Part shown: positions 57,556 to 64,000 of the stretch, piece by piece
Layout: each line of letters starts with the position of its first letter
How positions within the stretch are numbered: position 1 is the stretch's first letter
Origin: an uncultured Clostridia bacterium
GTDB taxonomy: Bacteria > Bacillota > Clostridia > UBA1381 > UMGS1253
NCBI GenBank assembly: GCA_934457145.1
Contig: CAKSHP010000010.1
Span: 1-64,000 of the forward strand
Length of the DNA stretch: 64,000 nucleotides
Reading direction: 5' to 3'
Made by a program: the position numbers and the translations under genes
Notes under the pieces: model-generated
Told to the model about the DNA's origin: nothing
What the model saw: only the letters and a program-made list of their open reading frames with translations
Databases searched by the model: none

Positions 57556-58242
57556 ATGAATATAACGATTATAAAAGCAACGAAAAGGAAAAACAGCAGT
57601 ACATATAATGCCGCAAAATACTTTATATCAAAGTTTGAAACGGTTGAAAATGTTTTCGAATTCACATTGCCCGACGACATGGCTCATATCTGCCGCGGCT
57701 GTTATGCGTGTCTTTACGGTAATGAAGATAAGTGCGGCGGAGCAGAGTATTTAAAGCCGATAAACGAAGCTTTTTCAAAATCGCAGCTTATTATATTCTG
57801 CTGTCCGGTATGGTGTTTTCATGCGCCGGGACAGATAAAAACATTTTTGGATCATTACGGCTATAGATGGCTTGTACACCGTCCGAATTTTGAAATGCTT
57901 TCAAAACAGGCGCTTATTATAACAACTGCCGGAGGCGGAGGGCTAAAGTCGGCGGCAAAAGATATAAAAGACAGTATGGATTATTGGGGTGTTGCAAAAA
58001 CATATGTTGTCACACAATCGGTCTGGGGATATTTTTGGAATGATATGCCGGAAAAATTCAAAAAAAGCTTTGAAAAAAAGCTTGACCGCGCAGCAGCAAA
58101 AGTATTAAAGAATTCAAAAAATCTTAAAACCTCGCTAAAGGTGAAATGCCTTTACAAAATGTTTGAAAAGCTTCATTTAAACGACAAGCTTTGGAAAATA
58201 GACAATGAATACTGGAAAGAACACAAAAAACAAAGCGTATAG
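57556..58242 (+). CDS. flavodoxin-fold NAD(P)H-dependent oxidoreductase
   Basis: The 228-residue protein has a flavin-binding start (IKATKRKNSSTYNAAKYFI), a CRGCYACLYGNEDKC Cys cluster seen in iron-sulphur-flavoprotein relatives, and WCFHAPGQIKTFLDHYG with TTAGGGG. It probably reduces quinones or similar compounds with FMN. It follows the XRE-membrane gene by 18 bases. The substrate is unknown. Confidence 0.87.
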   Translation: MNITIIKATKRKNSSTYNAAKYFISKFETVENVFEFTLPDDMAHICRGCYACLYGNEDKCGGAEYLKPINEAFSKSQLIIFCCPVWCFHAPGQIKTFLDHYGYRWLVHRPNFEMLSKQALIITTAGGGGLKSAAKDIKDSMDYWGVAKTYVVTQSVWGYFWNDMPEKFKKSFEKKLDRAAAKVLKNSKNLKTSLKVKCLYKMFEKLHLNDKLWKIDNEYWKEHKKQSV

Positions 58243-58283
58243 GTATGCGTTTTGAAAAATAATGGCTGTAAAACTTAATTAAA

Positions 58284-58341
58284 AAAACGAAAAGGCTTTA
58301 GATGTATGTAAAAACGCATCTAAAGCCTTTTCGTTTTATTT
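58284..58341. terminator. bidirectional terminator
   Basis: AAAACGAAAAGGCTTTAGATG pairs base for base with CATCTAAAGCCTTTTCGTTTT (21 bases), followed by ATTTTTT. Convergent genes end on both sides. Confidence 0.92.
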
Positions 58342-59100
58342 TTTATTATGAATAAAAAGCTTTGACGGAGGATAACCGTATACCGATTTTATAACGCGGC
58401 TGAAATATTTTGCATCGCTAAAGCCCGACATATATGCGGTTTCTTCAATCGAATACTTGCCCGAGGAAAGCAATTCTTCCGCGCATTTAAGTTTTAGCTT
58501 TGTTATGTATTGTGTAGGCGTTTGGAAAAAGTTTTTGTAAAAAAGTCTGCGAAAATACGTTTCCGACATATTTGCCATTTCCGACAGTTTTGAAACGGTT
58601 AAGCTGTTTTGCGCAAAATGTGTTTTTATATATTCAACAGACGAAAAAAAGCCGGGATACCGGTTTTTGTCATAAAAGTTTTCGCTGTTTTGGACAACAG
58701 AATATAAAATCTTGTAAAAAATCGACACCGCATTAAAGTAATACCCCGGTTTGCGGCTGTTCCATGTGTCAAAAATTTCTTTAAAAAGAATTGCGCCGGA
58801 GTCTGAGGATGGAGAAGCAAGATTTTCCATAGGCCCCGTGTAGTCGGAAATAAAATGTATGGCATACACGTTGTTTGCTTCGTTGTAGAGTGCATGATAA
58901 AAATAATCGGAAGGCATATATGTTATGTCTCCGGCATTTGACGATATGAAAAGATTTTCATGGGAAAACTGTGCACTGCCGCTGTTTCTTAAAACCAATG
59001 CGTGATACGGTCTTGCGCAAACGTCAACGCATGACGCCGGCCATAAAAAATTGCTCACGCTTTCTATTTTTACACTTATATCTTTATCCGTTAAAGACAA
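58336..59100 (-). CDS. AraC-family transcriptional regulator
   Basis: The protein of about 254 residues has a cupin-type sensor region and two helix-turn-helix motifs (SKLSEMANMSETYFRRLFYK and IEETAYMSGFSDAKYFSRVI). A TTG start is chosen: AAAGGAGG stands ten bases before it, whereas the first in-frame ATG (18 codons earlier) lies upstream of the predicted start of transcription. It is divergent from the GH20 gene and probably controls it. Confidence 0.9.
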   Translation of the reverse strand: MSLTDKDISVKIESVSNFLWPASCVDVCARPYHALVLRNSGSAQFSHENLFISSNAGDITYMPSDYFYHALYNEANNVYAIHFISDYTGPMENLASPSSDSGAILFKEIFDTWNSRKPGYYFNAVSIFYKILYSVVQNSENFYDKNRYPGFFSSVEYIKTHFAQNSLTVSKLSEMANMSETYFRRLFYKNFFQTPTQYITKLKLKCAEELLSSGKYSIEETAYMSGFSDAKYFSRVIKSVYGYPPSKLFIHNKK

Positions 59101-59137
59101 ATCACCCGCCTCCTTTGAAAAATGTTTGTTTTTAATC

Positions 59138-59167
59138 ATGATATCATAAAGCATGCGGATTTGTCAA
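59138..59167 (-). promoter_or_regulatory. promoter of the AraC-family gene
   Basis: Read leftward, TTGACA and TATCAT are 18 bases apart. Transcription would begin near 59131, which excludes the ATG at 59154 as start. Confidence 0.65.
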
Positions 59168-59212
59168 GTTGCGAAAAATCCACCTTTTGTTTTAAAAAAT
59201 GGGTTGCGTGAC

Positions 59213-59241
59213 AGGTTTGTATGCTATATACTGTATATAAA
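59213..59241 (+). promoter_or_regulatory. promoter of the GH20 gene
   Basis: TTGCGT and TATACT are 17 bases apart, about 20 bases before the GH20 start codon. Confidence 0.55.
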
Positions 59242-59259
59242 AACTATGGAGGTTAAAAA

Positions 59260-60663
59260 ATGGAACAGTATTATATTTTAAATCCGAAAAATGCAATATA
59301 TGTGCCGTCGTGGGCAGATAAAAACCTTATCGGCGAGCTTTTTTCAGGCTTTGCGCTTGGCAGTAAAGAATATCAGATAAAAAACGGCAAAGATGAGCTT
59401 TGCATCAGCTGCGGCAAGGCAGATAAGGCAGACTGTGCGGGATATGAATATGCAATAAATATAACAAACGAAGGCTTTTGCATAACGGCAGACAAAAAAG
59501 ATTCTCTTATGCGCGGTTTTATGAGCATTCTTTGCCAAATGGAGTATAACGATGATTTAAATAATCTTGCAATAAAATGCAATCTTATAAAAGAAAAGCC
59601 GGCAATGGATTTTCGGTGTGTGCATTTGTGTGTGTTTCCGGAAACAACGCTTGAGTTTTTGCAAAAGTGCATCAGATCGTGTGCCGCGGTAAAATGCAGC
59701 CATATTGTGCTTGAATTCTGGGGAATGTTTAAGTTTGAATTTAGAAAAGAGCTTTCGTGGAAACATGCATACACTAAAGAGCAATTAAAACCGCTTATAA
59801 ACGAAGCAAACAGTCTCGGTGTTGAAATTATACCGATGTTTAACCATTTGGGGCATGCGTCGGCAGGAAGAGTGTGTCACGGCAAGCATGTTGTGTTAGA
59901 TCAGAACCCGTCGCTTGAATACTTGTTCGACTCTTTCGGATGGAGATGGAAAATTGAAAAGAGCGAAGTGAAAGAAATTTTAAGAAACGTCAGAAAAGAG
60001 CTTATGGAGCTTTGCGGCAGCGGAAGTTATTTTCATCTCGGATATGATGAGGCATACTCTTTTAAAAACACAAAGGATTATGCCGAAAGCGAAATGGAAA
60101 TGGTGGAGTTTTTAAACGAGATACAAAACGAGCTTGACAAATGCGGCAGGCGCGCAATCGTCTGGAGCGATCTTTTGCTTGTAAAAAGAGTATATGATAA
60201 GCAAAGCAATCAAGCTGCCGACAGGTACGGCGAAAGAAAAGTCGATGATGATGCAACGGAGGCGGCGCTTGATTACTTAAATAAAAAAATAGTTATTGCC
60301 GACTGGCACTATGACGTGAAAAAAGCTCCGTGGTATTCGGCGCAGTTTTTTAACGGGAAAGGATTTGACGTTGTCTGCTGTCCGTGGGATTTAAGCGTTG
60401 AAAATGCAGAGTCTGCTATTTGCACAGCGCTTGACAATAAGCTTTTTGGTATTATGCACACCACATGGCATACCCTTGATTTGGGCTTTGCCAATATGAT
60501 TTACGCTTTAGAGGCATGCTGGAGCGGCGATTATAAAAAGTATGCATATATTCAGGCAGCGCGCTTGTTTGCAGCAAACATACAAAGAAAAGTTATGCCC
60601 TCCGGCGGTGATTATGAACGCTCAGGCTGGAGCAAAAATCAGGTTATACCGAGGTTTTGTTAG
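59260..60663 (+). CDS. GH20-family beta-N-acetylhexosaminidase-like enzyme
   Basis: The 467-residue protein has a GH20 barrel: HLCVFPETTLEFLQ, EIIPMFNHLGHASAG, and HLGYDEA with the catalytic pair D263-E264. GH20 enzymes remove terminal GlcNAc or GalNAc using the substrate acetamide. No signal peptide is visible, so it would act inside on imported oligosaccharides. A good AGGTTAAAAA leader precedes the start. Confidence 0.87.
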   Translation: MEQYYILNPKNAIYVPSWADKNLIGELFSGFALGSKEYQIKNGKDELCISCGKADKADCAGYEYAINITNEGFCITADKKDSLMRGFMSILCQMEYNDDLNNLAIKCNLIKEKPAMDFRCVHLCVFPETTLEFLQKCIRSCAAVKCSHIVLEFWGMFKFEFRKELSWKHAYTKEQLKPLINEANSLGVEIIPMFNHLGHASAGRVCHGKHVVLDQNPSLEYLFDSFGWRWKIEKSEVKEILRNVRKELMELCGSGSYFHLGYDEAYSFKNTKDYAESEMEMVEFLNEIQNELDKCGRRAIVWSDLLLVKRVYDKQSNQAADRYGERKVDDDATEAALDYLNKKIVIADWHYDVKKAPWYSAQFFNGKGFDVVCCPWDLSVENAESAICTALDNKLFGIMHTTWHTLDLGFANMIYALEACWSGDYKKYAYIQAARLFAANIQRKVMPSGGDYERSGWSKNQVIPRFC

Positions 60664-61141
60664 AAATTATTTTAAAAAATCGCTAAAAACAATGAAATGC
60701 CATCCGTTATGAGGGTGGTTTTTCATTGTTAATTAAACATCTCTAAGTTTATCTGATTTTGCACAAATTAAATTACAGATAAGTTTCACCGTGATATTCG
60801 TGCTTTTATTTTGCTTCAATTCTGCTGTATATTCATGAAAATCTTATATGTGAGTTTTTTAATTTCAATATAAGAAATGACACAGAAGGTCAGCCGCCGG
60901 CATTAAAAGGCAAAATCTCATTGCAGTCGGGTGAGTATAATGCTTATATTGAAAAAATTAAATAAGCCTGATATATTGAAAATTCCGTAAATTTGTGTTA
61001 TAATAACCTCACGAAACACGACGAAATCAGAGATTTCTATGTTTCAGAGAACATTGAAACATAATACTTCGGCGACGAATACCGTCTGCGTTGTTATGTT
61101 ATAATTATATTTATATAAATTTACTTATCGGAGGTGAACCT
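60664..61141. other. intergenic region with hairpins and a possible gene remnant
   Basis: A hairpin at 60688-60730 (AACAATGAAA with TTTCATTGTT) probably ends the GH20 transcript. Between about 60,860 and 60,964 one frame reads RNDTEGQPPALKGKISLQSG then EYNAYIEKIK and stops; with no start codon it may be the tail of a lost gene. A -10 (TATAAT near 61,001) and a nine-base stem (TATGTTTCA with TGAAACATA, 61,038-61,063) follow. The rest shows nothing. Confidence 0.45.
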
Positions 61142-62033
61142 ATGTATAGCAGGCATTTAGAAACCTTTATTTCTGTTGCGGATTCAGGCAGTTTTTCAAA
61201 GGCGGCGGAGGCTTTATACATATCTTCCACCGCAGTAATAAAGCAAATAAATCTTTTGGAACAAGAGCTTGGGCTTACGCTTTTTGAAAGGACGCACCGC
61301 GGAATTGAGCTTACCAAAGCGGGACGCTCGGTTTACGGCGATGTAAAATATCTTATCAGGTATTCAAAGGATTCTATCACAAGAGCAAAAAAACGCTATG
61401 CAGGGCGAAGAAAAAACAATACGCATCGGCAATTCCTTTATGACTCCGGCGCAGTATATCGTGGAATTGTGGCCCAAAATCAAAGAATATTGCCCGGAGG
61501 TGAAATTTCAGATTGTGCCTTTTGAGAACACACAGGAAAACGCCCGTGAGATACTTACCAATTTAGGAAAAAATATAGATATTGTTCCGGGCTGGTTTGA
61601 TGAAAACTTCTGGGGAATTGAAAATTGCCGGGCGCAAAAGATTGAAGATGACAGCCTGTGCTGTGCACTTTCTGTTAACCACCCGCTTGCTTTTTCGGAA
61701 AAACTTAAATTATCGGATCTGTACGGCGAAACCGTTATGCTTATCCGCCGTGGCTGGAACAGGCATACAGACGCCATAAGAGATGAGCTTTGGACGAATC
61801 ACCCGGACATTAAACTGATTGATGTGCCGTTTTTCAACATTGATGTTTTCAACCGCTGCGAAAACAGCGGAGAAATTTTAATCGGTTTTCAAAAGTGGGC
61901 AAACATTCATCAGCTGCTCAGAATGGTACCGATTGAATGGGAACACACAATCCCGTTTGGAATTTTGCACGCTGACAAACCATCGCCTGTCGTAAATGAG
62001 TTTTTGCATGCTGTGGCAATGAACCGTAGATAA
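61142..62033 (+). pseudogene. frameshifted LysR-family regulator
   Basis: CGGAGGTGAACCT precedes MYSRHLETFISVADSGSFSK, a LysR helix-turn-helix (residues 1-60, with AALYISSTAVIKQI-like core). After residue 85 the frame changes: dropping one base from the seven-A run at 61387-61393 joins it to the frame carrying GNSFMTPAQYIVELWPKIKE and the rest of the effector domain. The joined protein is about 296 residues, the normal LysR length. Only the DNA-binding part would be made as written. Confidence 0.85.
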
Positions 62034-62078
62034 AAAATGATAAAGACAGTATAAATCGCGGATTAATGGAGATGCAAT

Positions 62079-62628
62079 ATGGCAGATAGAATAAAAAAAG
62101 CTTATCAATCTTCAAAAAAACATATATGATGACGTCCTTACACAAAATAATTTTTTGAGCAGATTATATATAAAAGTGTTTTGGAGCGGAACCAACGACA
62201 ATGAAATTGCCCGCAAGGTTCTTTCGTACATACCCGACGATTTTGCCGGTGCGATTTTAGATGTGCCTGTTGGAACAGCCGTATTTACCGAAAGAAAATG
62301 GAAAATGCTATCAAATGCCGGGATAACATGTCTTGATTACAGCGGGGATATGATAGAGCGGGCAAAGAAAAGACTGCATGATAACGTTAATATATCATTT
62401 ATCCGCGGCGATGCTGGCAGCCTTCCGATGGACAATAATTCTTTTGATATTGTGTTGTCTATGAACGGATTTCATGCCTTTCCGGATAAGAAAAAGGCTT
62501 TTCGGGAAATATTGCGCGTTTTGAAGCCCGGAGGCAAATTTATTGCTTGCTTTTATATAAAAGGCAAATCAAAGATTACCGATTGGCTTGTGAAAAATAT
62601 TCTTTCAAAGAAAGGCTGGTTTACATAA
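62079..62628 (+). pseudogene. frameshifted and truncated SAM-dependent methyltransferase
   Basis: GGAG precedes ATGGCAGATAG, and dropping one base from the seven-A run at 62114-62120 joins the opening codons to the main frame (NNFLSRLYIKVFW). The methyltransferase core is clear: GAILDVPVGTAVF (SAM loop), LDYSGDMIERAKKR, GDAGSLPMDNNSFDIVLSMN and FREILRVLKPGG. The product stops right after SKKGWFT, short of the usual C-terminal helices, exactly where a mobile-element primase gene begins on the other strand. Confidence 0.85.
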
Positions 62629-63478
62629 GTTCATCACCGTATTCCTTCGCGATCACCTTTGCCTGTCCTATATCCGAGTAATCAGCGGGGCGCAATGACC
62701 CGGCCGAAAACTCATATTCTTCCGGCGGTATATATCCTTTCTGGCTTTGTACTTTTTTCGCAAACTTGCAGGCGCTCGACCATATAAGGTTAAGTTCCTC
62801 ATCTTCCAAAGGCGGACTGCACTTTTTCGACTCGTCAAGAAAAATGTTATATGCCCTGTCGGTCGCTCCGTATCTTTTTACAACCCTGCCCGCAAAGCGT
62901 GACATTGTGGAGTTTCTCTGTCCCTGCGGAATGCCGTGGTTTTGACTTTCGGCTTGTATATTAACAATGCAGTCTATCGTCAGTTCGCCATCGTTCCATA
63001 TCACTTCGTCTACTGAATTTCCGTAAATAAATCTTGCGGCATCAATCGCATTTTCATCAAAAAACGGATATTTTGCGACAATCGACTCTTTCAGGCTTTT
63101 ATAAATCCCGCTGTCGGATATCACATCATGCGGAAAATACACATGGTGTCTTGGTCTTGCTGATTTTCCGTCCTTTTGTTTCATATTGTTTCGGCTCGGA
63201 ACTACAGCGTATGCAATTCCCGGGAACAATTTCTCATAATCTTTCGGATAGATCCAATCCTCCGGGTTATCGGAGAAATCATTATCATTATCCATAACGG
63301 TGCAATCGGCTGACATAAAATCATCTACACTCCTGTGTGAATTTCTGTATTCGGCACAAACATGGTCGAACGCAGCCGCCGCACACAAATCTTCCGGATT
63401 TCGAATTATGCACTTGTTTGGATAAACCGCGTTATTTTTCTTGCCTTTGCAATGTGCCGTGTATAGTGTTAGCTGCAT
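62621..63478 (-). CDS. mobile-element DNA primase/replication protein, 3'-truncated
   Basis: The 285 residues correspond to the N-terminal part of a large primase-type replication protein found in Clostridial integrative elements: QLTLYTAHCKGKKNNAVYPN, an acidic MDNDND motif, IPQGQRNSTMSRFAGRVVKR, then GYIPPEEYEFSAGSLRPADY and SDIGQAKVIAKEYGDEL. Relatives continue for several hundred residues into a helicase-like (VapE/D5-type) part; here the frame ends at a stop just after DELM. The break coincides with the truncated methyltransferase. The partner gene overlaps its start by ten bases. Confidence 0.82.
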   Translation of the reverse strand: MQLTLYTAHCKGKKNNAVYPNKCIIRNPEDLCAAAAFDHVCAEYRNSHRSVDDFMSADCTVMDNDNDFSDNPEDWIYPKDYEKLFPGIAYAVVPSRNNMKQKDGKSARPRHHVYFPHDVISDSGIYKSLKESIVAKYPFFDENAIDAARFIYGNSVDEVIWNDGELTIDCIVNIQAESQNHGIPQGQRNSTMSRFAGRVVKRYGATDRAYNIFLDESKKCSPPLEDEELNLIWSSACKFAKKVQSQKGYIPPEEYEFSAGSLRPADYSDIGQAKVIAKEYGDELM

Positions 63479-63861
63479 TGTATCTCATCCAATTCCTCGT
63501 TAAAATAGCGTATAACTTTTCCCACTTTCTTCGCTTTTGCGGTTTCAATCTTCATGCCATCCGACATTGTATCTCCGAACACCCACACTTCTTTACACTT
63601 TCCCAAAAGCACGCTCCCCATAAAAAGAGCAAGGCTGCGTTCGTGTTCCTCAGACATAAACTGAGGGAACAGAAGATGCGGCGCTAACGGAATAGCGCCT
63701 TTTGCAACGGCAAACCTACTGTAAATTCTCGCATTGTTTGTATTAAACTCCGTATTTCCGATGTACGGACTGCAAATATATACAAGCGGGTGGAAATTGG
63801 CGGCTTTCCTTGCCGCCCTTTCTTCCTGTTCGATAAGCGGCAGATACCCGTCGGCTTTCAT
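63469..63861 (-). CDS. DUF4406/DUF7768-like protein of a mobile element
   Basis: The 130-residue protein has FHPLVYICSPYIGNTEFNTN, APHLLFPQFMSEEHERSLAL and CKEVWVFGDTMSDGMKIE, a fold related to nucleoside 2-deoxyribosyltransferases. It regularly precedes the primase gene in Clostridial conjugative elements. Its role is unknown. The ribosome site before the ATG is poor, so the true start could be a little upstream. Confidence 0.8.
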   Translation of the reverse strand: MKADGYLPLIEQEERAARKAANFHPLVYICSPYIGNTEFNTNNARIYSRFAVAKGAIPLAPHLLFPQFMSEEHERSLALFMGSVLLGKCKEVWVFGDTMSDGMKIETAKAKKVGKVIRYFNEELDEIQCS

Positions 63862-64000
63862 AAGACTGTATATAGAAACCCCACAGAAGAACCAAAACGG
63901 TCATTTTTTGCCTGTACATTGAATTTTTGTGCAAATGGGAGAAAGCAGTCGGAATGTATTATATCAATACAAAAAAATCAAAAACTTTTTCAAAACCTAT
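63862..64000 (-). other. upstream region of the mobile-element genes
   Basis: AT-rich DNA at the window edge with a leftward -10 (TATAAT, on the minus strand near 63,955) preceded by TTGATTTTTTTG. No further gene could be supported before the sequence ends. Confidence 0.35.

Noticed and set aside
63743..63934. Leftward frame overlapping the DUF4406/DUF7768-like gene start
   Set aside because: It is out of frame with a recognised gene, lacks a ribosome site and shows no domain.
1..64000. CRISPR arrays, tRNA or rRNA genes, insertion sequences
   Set aside because: No spaced direct-repeat array, cloverleaf, rRNA stretch or transposase gene was recognised on either strand by reading.

Overview
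The window is AT-rich DNA from a low-GC Gram-positive anaerobe, most likely a gut member of the Clostridia (Bacillota). Support for this: strong AGGAGG-type ribosome sites, many TTG/GTG starts, an oxygen-sensitive hybrid-cluster protein, a bile-salt-hydrolase-type enzyme, and several genes for cutting host-type glycans. The species cannot be named from the sequence.

Positions 1-20,050 are most of a prophage; its left end lies outside the window. Late genes read leftward at the left edge: a partial gene, a minor head protein with a deaminase-like tail, portal, large terminase and small terminase. Before them in transcription order sits a sigma-like/ArpU-type regulator, and between it and the terminases a promoter is followed within about 35 bases by a terminator. 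The early and replication genes (5-13.9 kb, leftward) include PnuC-like, DUF3102, PcfJ/PcfK, VRR-NUC nuclease, a rolling-circle (HUH) Rep, YopX and many tiny proteins, at least eight of them under 50 residues. Two repressor/operator switches follow (about 14.0 and 15.25 kb). The lysogeny module reads rightward: a membrane-tethered ImmA/IrrE-type protease, a small membrane protein, two paralogous membrane-anchored proteins of unknown role and a large serine integrase. Two type I toxin-antitoxin-like loci are visible, one at 13.7 kb inside the early region and one at 20.1-20.4 kb next to the integrase.

Positions 20.4-62.6 kb are chromosomal. They hold a Sir2 deacylase, a Zur-controlled zinc importer (zur-znuA-znuC-znuB) and D-aminoacyl-tRNA deacylase. 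Three sugar loci follow, each with its own regulator: AraC/GH109-like/DUF4091/NahK-like kinase; a GH129/DUF5696-like enzyme with GH116 and LacI; and AraC/GH20. Also present are a 1,189-residue secreted multidomain protein, MATE and PAP2 membrane proteins, 8-oxoguanine glycosylase, Hcp, a two-component system facing a secreted carbohydrate-binding protein, a choloylglycine-hydrolase-family enzyme, and a zinc/cadmium efflux operon (ArsR-HMA-P1B ATPase). Together these suggest a host-glycan forager with paired zinc uptake and efflux.

At 62,621-62,628 a methyltransferase gene and a mobile-element primase gene, both cut short, meet tail to tail. The rest of the window is from that second element. 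Four genes (20.2, 37.9, 61.4 and 62.1 kb) are each broken by a single-base length change in a run of A, which is either real decay or slippage, or a sequencing/assembly artefact.
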